Both the position numbers and the translations under genes were made by a program. A model generated the notes under the pieces. The model made no database searches. It saw only the letters and a list, made by a program, of their open reading frames with translations, and had not been told where the DNA came from. A stretch of DNA of 50,201 bases from an uncultured archaeon (GTDB lineage Archaea; Halobacteriota; Methanosarcinia; Methanosarcinales; Methanoperedenaceae): positions 1 to 50,201 of the forward strand of contig CABMIH010000039.1 in NCBI GenBank assembly GCA_902386205.1. The letters are read 5' to 3'. Of this stretch, positions 1 through 7,379 are shown piece by piece (within the stretch, counting starts at the first letter, position 1; each line of letters begins with the position of its first letter).

Positions 1-84
1 CAAATGACTGAGCAGGATATGATTAATGTGCTTGCCAATGCCGGATATATTATTAAAAAGAGGGATGTCAGGGGGTGCATATAG
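1..84 (+). CDS. C-terminal fragment of an unidentified protein
   Basis: An open frame enters from the left edge and stops at TAG 82-84, giving the last 27 residues (ending in KKRDVRGCI). The pattern of an acidic helix, then NAGY, then KKRD is reminiscent of the extreme C-termini of radical-SAM enzymes of the CofH/MqnC group, which end in an AG-x-x-P-x-QRD pattern. The fragment is too short for a firm call. A TATA-like element follows 40 bases later, so the next transcript starts independently. Confidence 0.45.
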   Translation, partial: QMTEQDMINVLANAGYIIKKRDVRGCI

Positions 85-123
85 CCCCCACGTTTTACGG
101 GTGATATGAGTTTTTCATAGGAA

Positions 124-385
124 AATTTATAAATGCCATTAATGTCATATAAATAAAATGGAGAGTAAACCGGGTAATCATTATCTAAACCTGCGTGGTA
201 ATCTCGTAAGTTTAGAATGATATAGAAATACCAAACACAGGTAATGCTGTGCGCGGAATAACTATGGAATTAGTTCCTGCCCGGGCTTGTATCCTTTCCA
301 AGCGCTCAGAGCTTTGTGATTTTCATGCCATGCACAAAAGTTCACTTAATCCATGTACAATTTAATATTTAAGGAGGTTAGATGT
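124..385 (+). promoter_or_regulatory. Promoter and long structured leader upstream of the small membrane protein
   Basis: An A/T-rich box (TTTATAAAT, about 126-134) looks like an archaeal TATA box and would place transcription start near 155-160. This leaves about 225 bases of leader before the start at 386, unusual where most starts are nearly leaderless. The leader can form a long stem: ATCATT plus CTAAAC (177-190) pairs with GTTTAG plus AATGAT (210-221), followed by a GC-rich self-complementary GCCCGGGC near 281-288. It could be a regulatory leader or a separate small RNA. I match it to no known riboswitch. Confidence 0.3.
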
Positions 386-538
386 ATGGATCTGTTCTGG
401 ACAATCGTTGTGATTCTGGTAATCCTCTGGCTATTGGGATTTTCGCTCAATTTATTTGGTGGCTTAATCCATATATTGCTGGTCGCTGCTATCATCGTGA
501 TACTGGTCAGAATCATCCAGGGAAGAAGGCCCTTGTAG
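386..538 (+). CDS. Lmo0937-like small membrane protein
   Basis: A 50-residue protein. The start at 386 is chosen because AAGGAGG (371-377) lies 8 bases upstream; an in-frame ATG at 353 lies before this ribosome site and is unlikely. The protein is almost entirely two hydrophobic helices (about 2-25 and 27-43) with a short basic tail (GRRPL). Size, the MDLFWTI start and the two-helix layout match the lmo0937 family, often found in stress-related settings in bacteria. Function is unknown. It is probably an integral cytoplasmic-membrane protein. Confidence 0.75.
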   Translation: MDLFWTIVVILVILWLLGFSLNLFGGLIHILLVAAIIVILVRIIQGRRPL

Positions 539-785
539 CCATTCCGGTTAGAGAAGGGAAGCCAAAATATTACTTTATGGATGGAATATTTTTATAATAT
601 GAGCAAGTTTCAGAACATCCACATATAGACATTTTTTTTATCCTGCAATTAGGAATATTTACATATCTTTTTTGCCCTACTCCAATTTCAGTAATATCGT
701 CCTTTGAATATCCAAAATCAGTACAATCTTCTTTTAAAATCATTTTTTTCCTCTTATGAAGTAATCCTTTCGAGAGGGTATATAG

Positions 786-1073
786 TTATCTTAAATAGAT
801 ATTTAATAAAATAATTTTGAGTTTCCCGTACAAGAGCCCTCCAATGATCATAACCGCTGCCAATGCGTAGAAAAGACCTCCAATATAATGGTACTGGAAC
901 ACAGGTTTTGTCGTAATCGTTTCTCCTTCCTGGGTGATGGTTTCCTCTATATAACTCGTGGGGATGCCGATTACAGCAGCGTAGAGCCCAAGGAGGGCTA
1001 TCGCAGCAGACAGCACAATTGCAGATGCGGTAGCTCTCTGTTTCAATATCTTAGCCATATGCACTGTGAACAC
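786..1073 (-). CDS. Two-helix membrane protein, hypothetical
   Basis: A 95-residue protein with two predicted membrane helices (about 17-37 and 65-85) joined by a polar, Glu/Thr-rich segment that would lie outside (around EETITQEGETITT). The C-terminus is basic. I do not recognise the family. An overlapping plus-strand frame (888-1232) lacks membrane or domain character and is probably a shadow. The gene stands alone between the small membrane protein and tyrS, transcribed away from tyrS. Confidence 0.55.
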   Translation of the reverse strand: MFTVHMAKILKQRATASAIVLSAAIALLGLYAAVIGIPTSYIEETITQEGETITTKPVFQYHYIGGLFYALAAVMIIGGLLYGKLKIILLNIYLR

Positions 1074-1236
1074 CCCTGCAATATATCCCGGCGATCTTCC
1101 TCAAGCGACCCATACCATTTTGCTTTTATTATTGCACGATACTGGTTGTCGAACTTGATCGACATCCCTTTTCCACGCTATCACTGTGTCTATTTCTTTA
1201 TAATGCTTTGCATTATTATCTGGCGCAGGTAAAATT

Positions 1237-1255
1237 AACATATATCGCAGGTTAT
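1237..1255. promoter_or_regulatory. Inverted repeat with TATA-like core upstream of tyrS
   Basis: ACATATA and TATATGT form 7-base inverted arms with an 8-base spacer about 55-75 bases before the TyrRS start. The left arm can serve as a TATA box, so a regulator bound here would cover the promoter. Palindromy is seen directly; the promoter role is inferred. Confidence 0.3.
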
Positions 1256-1310
1256 ATGTGTATGCGGAGTCTTAGAGAACCGCTGATTTTGAGATTATGG
1301 AGTATTAATT

Positions 1311-2270
1311 ATGGACAGTTTATCGCTAATCACAAGGAACACCGAAGAAATAGTCACAAAAGATGAGCTTGAAGCACTTATCAATTCAAGTAAAAAGCCC
1401 TCGGCCTATGTGGGATATGAGCCCAGCGGGAAGATTCACATGGGCCACGTTTTGACCGTGAACAAGCTCCTTGACCTCCAGGCAGCAGGTTTTAAGATAA
1501 CCGTACTGCTTGCCGATATCCATGCTTACCTCAATGAAAAAGGGACAATGGATGAAGTGAGGAAAATCGCAGATTACAACAAGAGATGCTTTATCGCCCT
1601 TGGCCTTGATGAAAATAAGACCGATTTCGTTCTCGGCTCATCATACCAGCTCAAACCCGAATACATGCTTGATGTCCTGAAACTTGCCCGCAGTACCACA
1701 CTGAACCGGGCGCGGCGCAGCATGGACGAAGTGAGCAGGGATGCAGAGAACCCCAAGGTGTCCCAGATGATATATCCCCTCATGCAGGCACTGGATATTG
1801 CACATCTTGGCGTGGACGTTGCAGTAGGCGGCATCGACCAGCGAAAGATCCACATGCTTGCGCGGGAAGGCTTGCCAGAGCTTGGCTACAGGGCGCCTGT
1901 ATGCATCCATACCCCCATCCTCCTTGGGCTTGACGGCAAGAAGATGTCATCGAGCAAGGGCAATTATATTTCAGTGGACGATACGGCCGAGGATATCAAA
2001 AAGAAAATGAAAGGCGCTTTCTGTACAGAAGGTGAGGTCAAAGATAATCCTGTATTGAGCCTGTTTAAGTTCCATATCATGCCGCGCTATCCCGAAATAG
2101 TGGTAAAGCGCCCTGAAAAATACGGGGGGGACCTGCATTATGAAAGTTACGAGAAGCTTGAGTCCGATTTTGCAGCAAAGGTGTTGCATCCTATGGACCT
2201 GAAGGTAGCAGCAGCCGGGTATATGAACGAGATACTTGAGCCCGTGAGGAATTTGATGAAGGTGGAATAA
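1311..2270 (+). CDS. tyrS: Tyrosyl-tRNA synthetase (archaeal type)
   Basis: A 319-residue class I aminoacyl-tRNA synthetase that attaches tyrosine to tRNA-Tyr. The HIGH signature appears as HMGH (residues 43-46) and the KMSKS loop as KMSSSK (211-216). The Rossmann-fold active-site stretch VGYEPSGKIHMGH is typical of TyrRS. The protein has the compact archaeal/eukaryotic length and lacks the bacterial C-terminal S4-like domain. It ends directly at the TTG start of the Dabb-domain gene, so the two are probably co-transcribed. Confidence 0.97.
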   Translation: MDSLSLITRNTEEIVTKDELEALINSSKKPSAYVGYEPSGKIHMGHVLTVNKLLDLQAAGFKITVLLADIHAYLNEKGTMDEVRKIADYNKRCFIALGLDENKTDFVLGSSYQLKPEYMLDVLKLARSTTLNRARRSMDEVSRDAENPKVSQMIYPLMQALDIAHLGVDVAVGGIDQRKIHMLAREGLPELGYRAPVCIHTPILLGLDGKKMSSSKGNYISVDDTAEDIKKKMKGAFCTEGEVKDNPVLSLFKFHIMPRYPEIVVKRPEKYGGDLHYESYEKLESDFAAKVLHPMDLKVAAAGYMNEILEPVRNLMKVE

Positions 2271-2561
2271 TTGATCACGCATATAGTTCTTTTCAAATTG
2301 AAAGATAGAAGTCCGGAGAATATTGAAAAAGCAAGGAATGTCCTGTTTGGCATGAAAGGTAAGGTCCCGCAATTGCGTCACCTGGAGGTCGGGGTTGATG
2401 TGCTCCATACCGAGCGTTCGTATGACATCGCCCTTGTGACGAAATTCGATTCCCTTGAGGGGCTTGCAGCATACCAATCCCATCCTGTCCATGTCGAAGT
2501 GGCAAAATTCATAATGTCTGCGAAAGAATCTGCGATAGCTGTGGATTACGAATCAGAATAG
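2271..2561 (+). CDS. Dabb (stress-responsive alpha-beta barrel) protein
   Basis: A 96-residue protein starting with TTG immediately after the tyrS stop codon. It shows the Dabb pattern: an N-terminal beta strand ITHIVLFKLKD, a helix, a central strand ending in EVGVDV, the Y-DIALVTKFDS strand, and the H-P-x-H motif (YQSHPVHVEV) near the C-terminus. Dabb proteins are dimeric ferredoxin-like folds with varied, often unknown roles. Coupling to tyrS is positional only. It ends 1 base before the stop of the convergent tsr3 gene. Confidence 0.85.
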   Translation: MITHIVLFKLKDRSPENIEKARNVLFGMKGKVPQLRHLEVGVDVLHTERSYDIALVTKFDSLEGLAAYQSHPVHVEVAKFIMSAKESAIAVDYESE

Positions 2562-2562
2562 A

Positions 2563-3066
2563 TCAGCCCAGGTAGTCCTTCTGGATATTTACGACCTCAG
2601 TGCTGTTTTTTGCTTTTGAGTACCTCTCCAGCGGTTCCCGGTTCAGGTCAAGAAAAGTCTTTCCCCATTTGAACTTGTCAAGGATAAGTTCAGCCTGTTC
2701 TTTTTCGCCGAGTATATAGAGTGCAGCAGCGAAAGCTTCAACAGTGCAAAGCTTGAAAGGCTTCCCGTAATTCACAGGATTTGCTGCAAGCAGGAATGGC
2801 AGGGCGCGGTGCAAAAGGCGCAGTTTTAGCAGCATCGGGAATACACGTTCCACTTCCTCCCATGAGCAGTCAAGTACGGCAACACCCCGGCTTGCATTGT
2901 CAGCAGGTGAAAGTGCCTGCTCTGCGAATGGATCAAGAAGTATGGCCCCGGAGGGAAGCTTTCTTGGTGCATCATGCAATAAGGCAAGTCTGAACCTGGC
3001 AAGCTTTTTCCCGGAGCACTTCCTGGGATCGCACTGGTTTGCATGATACAGATGGAGCGTGATCAT
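2563..3066 (-). CDS. tsr3: Tsr3-type rRNA aminocarboxypropyltransferase
   Basis: A 167-residue protein of the DUF367/Tsr3 family. These transfer the 3-amino-3-carboxypropyl group from S-adenosylmethionine to a hypermodified uridine of small-subunit rRNA. Recognisable blocks are the N-terminal [15 protein letters not shown], the VLDCSWEEV block, and the [27 protein letters not shown] region that binds SAM. Length is usual for the archaeal form. It is convergent with the Dabb gene, with tails 1 base apart. Confidence 0.92.
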   Translation of the reverse strand: MITLHLYHANQCDPRKCSGKKLARFRLALLHDAPRKLPSGAILLDPFAEQALSPADNASRGVAVLDCSWEEVERVFPMLLKLRLLHRALPFLLAANPVNYGKPFKLCTVEAFAAALYILGEKEQAELILDKFKWGKTFLDLNREPLERYSKAKNSTEVVNIQKDYLG

Positions 3067-3169
3067 GCACTAATTAACATTACGGGCCAATATCAGGTTT
3101 TGGGTTGTTGATCGAAGAGCCCGCAAAAACCACAATCGTTATTAAAACAAAAATCCATAAATTGGCCAT

Positions 3170-3856
3170 ATGGCAAAAAAGAAGCAGAAACAACCGGAAA
3201 AAAAATCAAGCCCGACCTTTGCATATGCGCTATTAACGCTGCTTGTTATCGCTGCCCTGGTTGTTTTCATATCATTGAATAAGGCACCTGAAAAACCCAT
3301 TGAGAAACTTCCGTCTGCGGGTGAGTTCGTGAAACTTGACAAGCCGACGACTTATGAGGCGGGCAAAGTGAAAATAATTGAAATACTCAAATTCGATTGT
3401 CCTCATTGTTATGATCTTCACAAAAATATGCCCCAGATCCTGAAAAAATATGGTGATAATGTAACTATCACTTATGTTCCGATAGTATGGCCCAAACAAT
3501 CAACGAAGAGCATAGAAGCATATATCATAGCAGAGGAAATGGGAAAAGGTGAGGAAATGCAGGATGCCTTATTTGAATCACAGGCATTATATCAGGCAAG
3601 ATCCCAGAATGGAATGGATATAATGGAGAGCGTCCCGGCCATTGAGATTGTTGCTGCAAGGATCGGCCTTGGTGCTGATTTCAATTCCAAACTTGAGAGC
3701 GGTTATGCAAGAAATGCTGCACTTGAGAATCTCAAGATCATGCGTGATTATAATGTGGAGGTAGTTGGAACACCTCTGGTCATAATGAATGGAAATCTGA
3801 AGGTCAATCACACTGTTTCAAACCTGGACATGGTAATCGGTTCGTTACTCAGTTGA
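3170..3856 (+). CDS. Membrane-anchored DsbA-like thioredoxin-fold protein
   Basis: A 228-residue protein with a lysine-rich N-terminus, one membrane anchor or signal helix (about 16-36) and a thioredoxin-fold domain. The redox motif CPHC is at residues 77-80 in the strand EILKFDCPHCYDLH, and a cis-proline is likely in VVGTPLVIMNG near the C-terminus. This is the architecture of extracytoplasmic DsbA-family thiol-disulfide oxidoreductases; substrates cannot be read from sequence. The stop codon lies within a 20-base motif that also occurs after smc and the S9 peptidase. Confidence 0.9.
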   Translation: MAKKKQKQPEKKSSPTFAYALLTLLVIAALVVFISLNKAPEKPIEKLPSAGEFVKLDKPTTYEAGKVKIIEILKFDCPHCYDLHKNMPQILKKYGDNVTITYVPIVWPKQSTKSIEAYIIAEEMGKGEEMQDALFESQALYQARSQNGMDIMESVPAIEIVAARIGLGADFNSKLESGYARNAALENLKIMRDYNVEVVGTPLVIMNGNLKVNHTVSNLDMVIGSLLS

Positions 3857-3873
3857 GCCTAAAGTAAACTTGA
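3854..3873 (+). repeat. Dispersed 20-base 3'-end motif, copy 1
   Basis: The motif TGAGCCTAAARYAAACTTGA begins with the TGA stop of the DsbA-like gene. Related copies occur at 18559-18578 and 28960-28979, all on the coding strand and all at or within 2 bases after a stop codon. Copy 1 has GT at the variable positions. Confidence 0.6.
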
Positions 3874-3906
3874 TTAGATAGCTTAAAAATTATAAAGGTA
3901 TCAAAA

Positions 3907-4614
3907 ATGAGACAGGACTATTTTGAAAATTATGTGGAACATGCCTTTGGCGACCATAAACAAGCTGATTTCAAAATCAATCAAATAATGCATAATTATA
4001 CACGGTTCTTCCCGGATGATCTGGATTCTAATATCCTGGATATAGGCATTGGCCGTGGGGAAATGCTGACGGTTTTTAATAATTTAGGATACCGGAACTA
4101 TCTTGGTGTCGATATATCTCCATCTACTGTTTCATTCTGTAAAAATATTGGATTGAATTGTATTCAGATACAAAATACGGAAAACTATCTCAGCGACCGT
4201 CATGGGCAATTTGACCTGATCACATTATGCGATGTATTAGAACACATAGAAAAAAATAAGGTCATCGAATTTGTAAAATCAATCAATATAGCTTTAAAAA
4301 ATGATGGAATAATTATTATCCAGATTCCAAATATGCAATCACCAGACCCTGCCCTTCACAGGTACAATGATATGACTCATGAGATTGGTTTCACAGAACA
4401 TTCTTTAAATCAACTTCTAATGCTGGCAGGGTTTTCTGATATAAAATTCTATCCATATGAAATTATTATTGGCTGGAGTTTAAAAAATATTATTCGATCA
4501 TTTGTGAGAAGTGTGTATCTGGATATTGTTCGGATAAGGAGATTGATTAATGGCGATCTTAACCCGAAGATTTTGAGCCCGGTTTTTTTTGCTGTAGCAA
4601 AAAAAAATGAATGA
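3907..4614 (+). CDS. Class I SAM-dependent methyltransferase
   Basis: A 235-residue protein with a Rossmann methyltransferase core. Motif I is DIGIGRGEMLTVF (about 45-57), followed by the acidic residue after the second strand (GVDIS) and the motif ITLCDVLEHIE typical of UbiE/SpsF-like enzymes. The C-terminal third has hydrophobic and amphipathic segments that may contact the membrane. The acceptor is unknown, but the position at the head of a glycosyltransferase cluster suggests a sugar or lipid-linked glycan. It ends 2 bases before the stop of the convergent GT2 gene. Confidence 0.88.
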   Translation: MRQDYFENYVEHAFGDHKQADFKINQIMHNYTRFFPDDLDSNILDIGIGRGEMLTVFNNLGYRNYLGVDISPSTVSFCKNIGLNCIQIQNTENYLSDRHGQFDLITLCDVLEHIEKNKVIEFVKSINIALKNDGIIIIQIPNMQSPDPALHRYNDMTHEIGFTEHSLNQLLMLAGFSDIKFYPYEIIIGWSLKNIIRSFVRSVYLDIVRIRRLINGDLNPKILSPVFFAVAKKNE

Positions 4615-4616
4615 AT

Positions 4617-5582
4617 TTATGAATTTCTACCTGCATTATTTTTTTTATAGAAACCTGAAATCATACCTTTTGTAAAAAAAAATGCATTAAAAAGAGAATA
4701 CCAAACCAAAAATACATACTGGTCAAAGTTATTCCACTTATATTTAAGAAATCGTACAAGTATTTGCGCGGTGAAAAGGATAAGTAATATAATGGCAAAT
4801 CCTGGTGAAATTACTAAGGTTATTATTATAAAAAATGGAAATAGAGCAATCAAAAAGTTATAAAAAACATATGAAATCTGGCTCACAAATTCTTTTTTAC
4901 TCATAGGATATACTGCCTTTAAATATCTAATTATAGTTCTCCCGTACCATTCATTTTGTTTTTTCAATTCGGTTTTTGTGTGTGGATAATGTCTTCCTAT
5001 AGTCCCTGAGCATGGAATATGTCCATAAAATCTAATATCTCCAAATAAACGGAAATTGAATTCACGATCTTCTCCAAAACCCAATGTCGGATTGAATCGT
5101 ATATTTTTTATTAGTTTTTTTCTGTACAGAATAATTCCATCCATCTTCATGGTTTTTGAGATATATTCTTCTAATTTTGTATCAATTATAGGTTTAAAAT
5201 AAATACTAATAAAATCCCGTTCACCAATTTCATTAATTGCAGTACTAATTGTGGAACTGTTAATAAAGCAGGTATCAGAATCTATAAAGAAAATGAACTC
5301 GCCCGCGGTATTATCAAGACCTATATTTCGGGCATTTGCAGGAATTGCAATAGTCCCGAAATCCCTTTCTTTGAATAAATTTATTGAAAAGGATTCATCG
5401 TTCAGGTCATCCCTGGCAGTATTTATTATATTTATAGTATCATCCGTACTGCCACCATCAACGATAATCAATTCGACCGGCCTATAATCCTGCCTATGCA
5501 GACTCAGAATAAAATTAAGTATAGTCTCCTCTTCATTCAAAACAGGAACAATACAAGATACAAGATCTTTTTTTTTTTGCAT
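4617..5582 (-). CDS. Family 2 glycosyltransferase with C-terminal membrane segments
   Basis: A 321-residue GT-A fold protein. The nucleotide-sugar part opens with SCIVPVLNEEETI and continues through LIIVDGGSTDDT to the DxD-type metal site FFIDSDT. Two to three hydrophobic helices follow (about 228-300). It probably transfers a sugar from a nucleotide donor to a lipid-linked acceptor at the cytoplasmic face. It faces opposite to the rest of the glycan cluster, and the mobile element at 5701-6192 lies just upstream of its start, so its promoter region may have been altered by the insertion. Confidence 0.9.
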   Translation of the reverse strand: MQKKKDLVSCIVPVLNEEETILNFILSLHRQDYRPVELIIVDGGSTDDTINIINTARDDLNDESFSINLFKERDFGTIAIPANARNIGLDNTAGEFIFFIDSDTCFINSSTISTAINEIGERDFISIYFKPIIDTKLEEYISKTMKMDGIILYRKKLIKNIRFNPTLGFGEDREFNFRLFGDIRFYGHIPCSGTIGRHYPHTKTELKKQNEWYGRTIIRYLKAVYPMSKKEFVSQISYVFYNFLIALFPFFIIITLVISPGFAIILLILFTAQILVRFLKYKWNNFDQYVFLVWYSLFNAFFFTKGMISGFYKKNNAGRNS

Positions 5583-5763
5583 AGTTTATGTATCCCCCGG
5601 GAAGGGATTTCTATTGAGATTTCTCTTGCATCTAACGTATTGATTAAGTATAAATATGTCGTAAATCGAGATAAAAATAACTGTATAACTATCAGTAGTT
5701 GGTGGTTACCAATTGATAGGGATCGCCATTTAAACTTAACTGTTTTTTGCACTTGCAGTGAAC

Positions 5764-5782
5764 TATTGTAATAGTTACAATA
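5764..5782. promoter_or_regulatory. Operator palindrome, copy 1
   Basis: Perfect 8-base arms TATTGTAA and TTACAATA around the spacer TAG. It lies about 80 bases before the small gene of the element, upstream of its TATA-like box. Confidence 0.6.
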
Positions 5783-5808
5783 CATGCAGGTAAAATTGTG
5801 TTAGAAAA

Positions 5809-5836
5809 TTTTATAATATTGTAACTTGTTACAATA
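5809..5836 (+). promoter_or_regulatory. TATA-like box overlapped by operator copy 2
   Basis: TTTTATAATA (5809-5818) is placed about 25 bases before the ATG at 5843, fitting a leaderless archaeal promoter. The palindrome with arms TATTGTAAC and GTTACAATA (5817-5836, spacer TT) starts inside the box and fills the gap to the start codon, a placement expected for repression. Confidence 0.6.
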
Positions 5837-5842
5837 GCAACT

Positions 5843-6115
5843 ATGGGAAGGGAGTTCGTTCGAGAAATCAAGGGCAACAAATACAAATATCTCGTGTATT
5901 GGGACAAAACGGAAAAGAAGCAAAAACAAAAGTACTTAGGAAGAGTTGATATTGAAAAATCAATGATTCTGAAGGTGCCTAATGAAAAAGAAGTTGCAGA
6001 GGCCATAATAAAGATTGGAGGAGGTTTAATAGAGCGGAAACAATTGGAAAAATGGATTAAAAGATTGAAGATTAAAGAGAATATGGATATGCTGAGAACT
6101 CTGTTTGTTGAATAA
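5843..6115 (+). CDS. Small basic protein carried by the 492-bp element
   Basis: A 90-residue, strongly basic protein. The N-terminal half (FVREIKGNKYKYLVYWD, then QKYLGRVD) resembles the beta-hairpin module that opens many IS4/IS1634-type transposases, where a KG-x-x-Y-Y-YLV strand is followed by K-YLG. The C-terminal half is helical and basic (KQLEKWIKRLKIKE). There is no DDE or HUH catalytic signature. I suggest a DNA-binding protein that recognises the palindromes around it and perhaps the TIRs, which share the GTTAC/GTAAC core. It may derive from a transposase N-terminus. Confidence 0.65.
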   Translation: MGREFVREIKGNKYKYLVYWDKTEKKQKQKYLGRVDIEKSMILKVPNEKEVAEAIIKIGGGLIERKQLEKWIKRLKIKENMDMLRTLFVE

Positions 6116-6125
6116 CGATTTTACC

Positions 6126-6145
6126 TATTGTAACTTGTTACAATA
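6126..6145. promoter_or_regulatory. Operator palindrome, copy 3
   Basis: Identical over 20 bases to copy 2 (arms TATTGTAAC and GTTACAATA, spacer TT). It lies 10 bases after the stop codon of the small gene, inside the right end of the element. Confidence 0.6.
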
Positions 6146-6254
6146 GTAATGAAAAAGTTACCAATGGTTTTGGGTAGGCGTTGGTAACCACCTAGTTCAC
6201 TCCAACGATAAAACGATGGTTAAATAAATAAAGAAACAGAAATAGTTTAAGTTC

Positions 6255-7364
6255 ATGAAATTACTATACGATCATTCGATATTCAGGCTCCAGCGTTATG
6301 GCGGTATCTCCAGGTATTTTTATGAATTGATTACGAGGCTTGCGGCAAAAGAAGATGTAAGTATCGACCTTTTTGAAGGTTTCCATGTCAATAAATACGG
6401 ATTATCGGATCATAAAAACAATTTTAATACATACAGGGGTTTTAATGTTCCTGAAATAAAGTACGCAGGTTATACTTTTGAAATTATCAATAAGCTCTGG
6501 TTCAATCATGTATATTCAAAATCTGATTTTGATGTTTATCATCCCACTTATTACAGGAAAGATCTGCATAAATTCAAAAAAAAGCCTGTTGTCCTGACTG
6601 TCCATGATATGATACATGAACTGTACAGCAGCCAGTTCTGGAACAGCAAATGGGTCATTGAATCCAAAAGGGTATCAATTGATGCTGCTGATGTCATCAT
6701 ATGTGTTTCCGGGAATACAAAAAAAGACCTTATCAGGATGTACGATGTTCCGGAGAACAAGATCAAGGTGGTTTACCATGCTTCCTCAATGCAATTATCA
6801 AACTTACCGCCAGCAGGTGAAACCGGAACCGGGGGCAACATTAAACCTTATATTTTATACGTGGGAGACCGGAAAAATTATAAGAATTTTTCACTCTTGC
6901 TGGAGGTTTACATAGATAATTTTTCAAATAAGTTCGACCTTATCTGTTTTGGAGGAGGTGGGTTCGATAAGAATGAATTAAGAATTATCAGGAAGTCCGA
7001 TCTGTCAAAGAATGTCATCCATTTGAACGGGCAGGATAACCTGCTTGCATCATTATATAAATATGCCTTTTGTTTTGTGTTCCCTTCCCTGTACGAAGGA
7101 TTCGGTATCCCGTTGCTTGAGGCCATGTCGATGGGATGCCCGGTCATTGCCAGTAATACAAGCTCGATCCCCGAAGTCGCAGGCGGGGCTGCATTATTGT
7201 TCAATCCTGTCTCAAAAGACAGCCTGGTCGATGCAATTGATATTTTAGAGAAAAACGAAACGAAGCGGAAGGAACTCATCAGACTTGGATTTGAACGTGA
7301 GAAAAAATTCACCTGGGATAAAGCGGTAAATGAAACACTGGATATATATAGAAGCATCTTATAA
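6255..7364 (+). CDS. Family 4 (GT-B) glycosyltransferase
   Basis: A 369-residue retaining glycosyltransferase. N-terminal acceptor-side features are RYGGISRYFYELI and VLTVHDMIHELY. The C-terminal donor-binding domain shows ILYVGDRKNYKNF and the EX7E region in PSLYEGFGIPLLEAMSMGCP. Length is normal for GT4. It is the first gene of a plus-strand run with two nucleotide-sugar enzymes, so it probably uses GDP-mannose or a derived GDP-sugar to build a surface glycan on the cytoplasmic side. Confidence 0.93.
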   Translation: MKLLYDHSIFRLQRYGGISRYFYELITRLAAKEDVSIDLFEGFHVNKYGLSDHKNNFNTYRGFNVPEIKYAGYTFEIINKLWFNHVYSKSDFDVYHPTYYRKDLHKFKKKPVVLTVHDMIHELYSSQFWNSKWVIESKRVSIDAADVIICVSGNTKKDLIRMYDVPENKIKVVYHASSMQLSNLPPAGETGTGGNIKPYILYVGDRKNYKNFSLLLEVYIDNFSNKFDLICFGGGGFDKNELRIIRKSDLSKNVIHLNGQDNLLASLYKYAFCFVFPSLYEGFGIPLLEAMSMGCPVIASNTSSIPEVAGGAALLFNPVSKDSLVDAIDILEKNETKRKELIRLGFEREKKFTWDKAVNETLDIYRSIL

Positions 7365-7379
7365 ATAAGACAGAAACCA

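Larger units (their letters stand above)
5696..6197 (+). mobile_element. 492-bp mobile element with 12-bp terminal repeats and 5-bp target duplication
   Basis: GGTGGTTACCAA (5701-5712) and TTGGTAACCACC (6181-6192) are perfect 12-base inverted repeats. Directly outside them the pentamer TAGTT is present on both sides (5696-5700 and 6193-6197), as expected for a target-site duplication. The interior holds one small gene (5843-6115) and three copies of a palindromic operator. No transposase domain is present, so the element is probably moved in trans or carries a non-canonical mobility gene. It sits between two divergent glycosyltransferase genes. Confidence 0.85.

Noticed and set aside
888-1232. 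Plus-strand frame of 114 codons opposite the two-helix membrane protein
   Set aside because: Composition is rich in Cys, His, Arg and Ser in no domain pattern, and the opposite frame has clear membrane helices.
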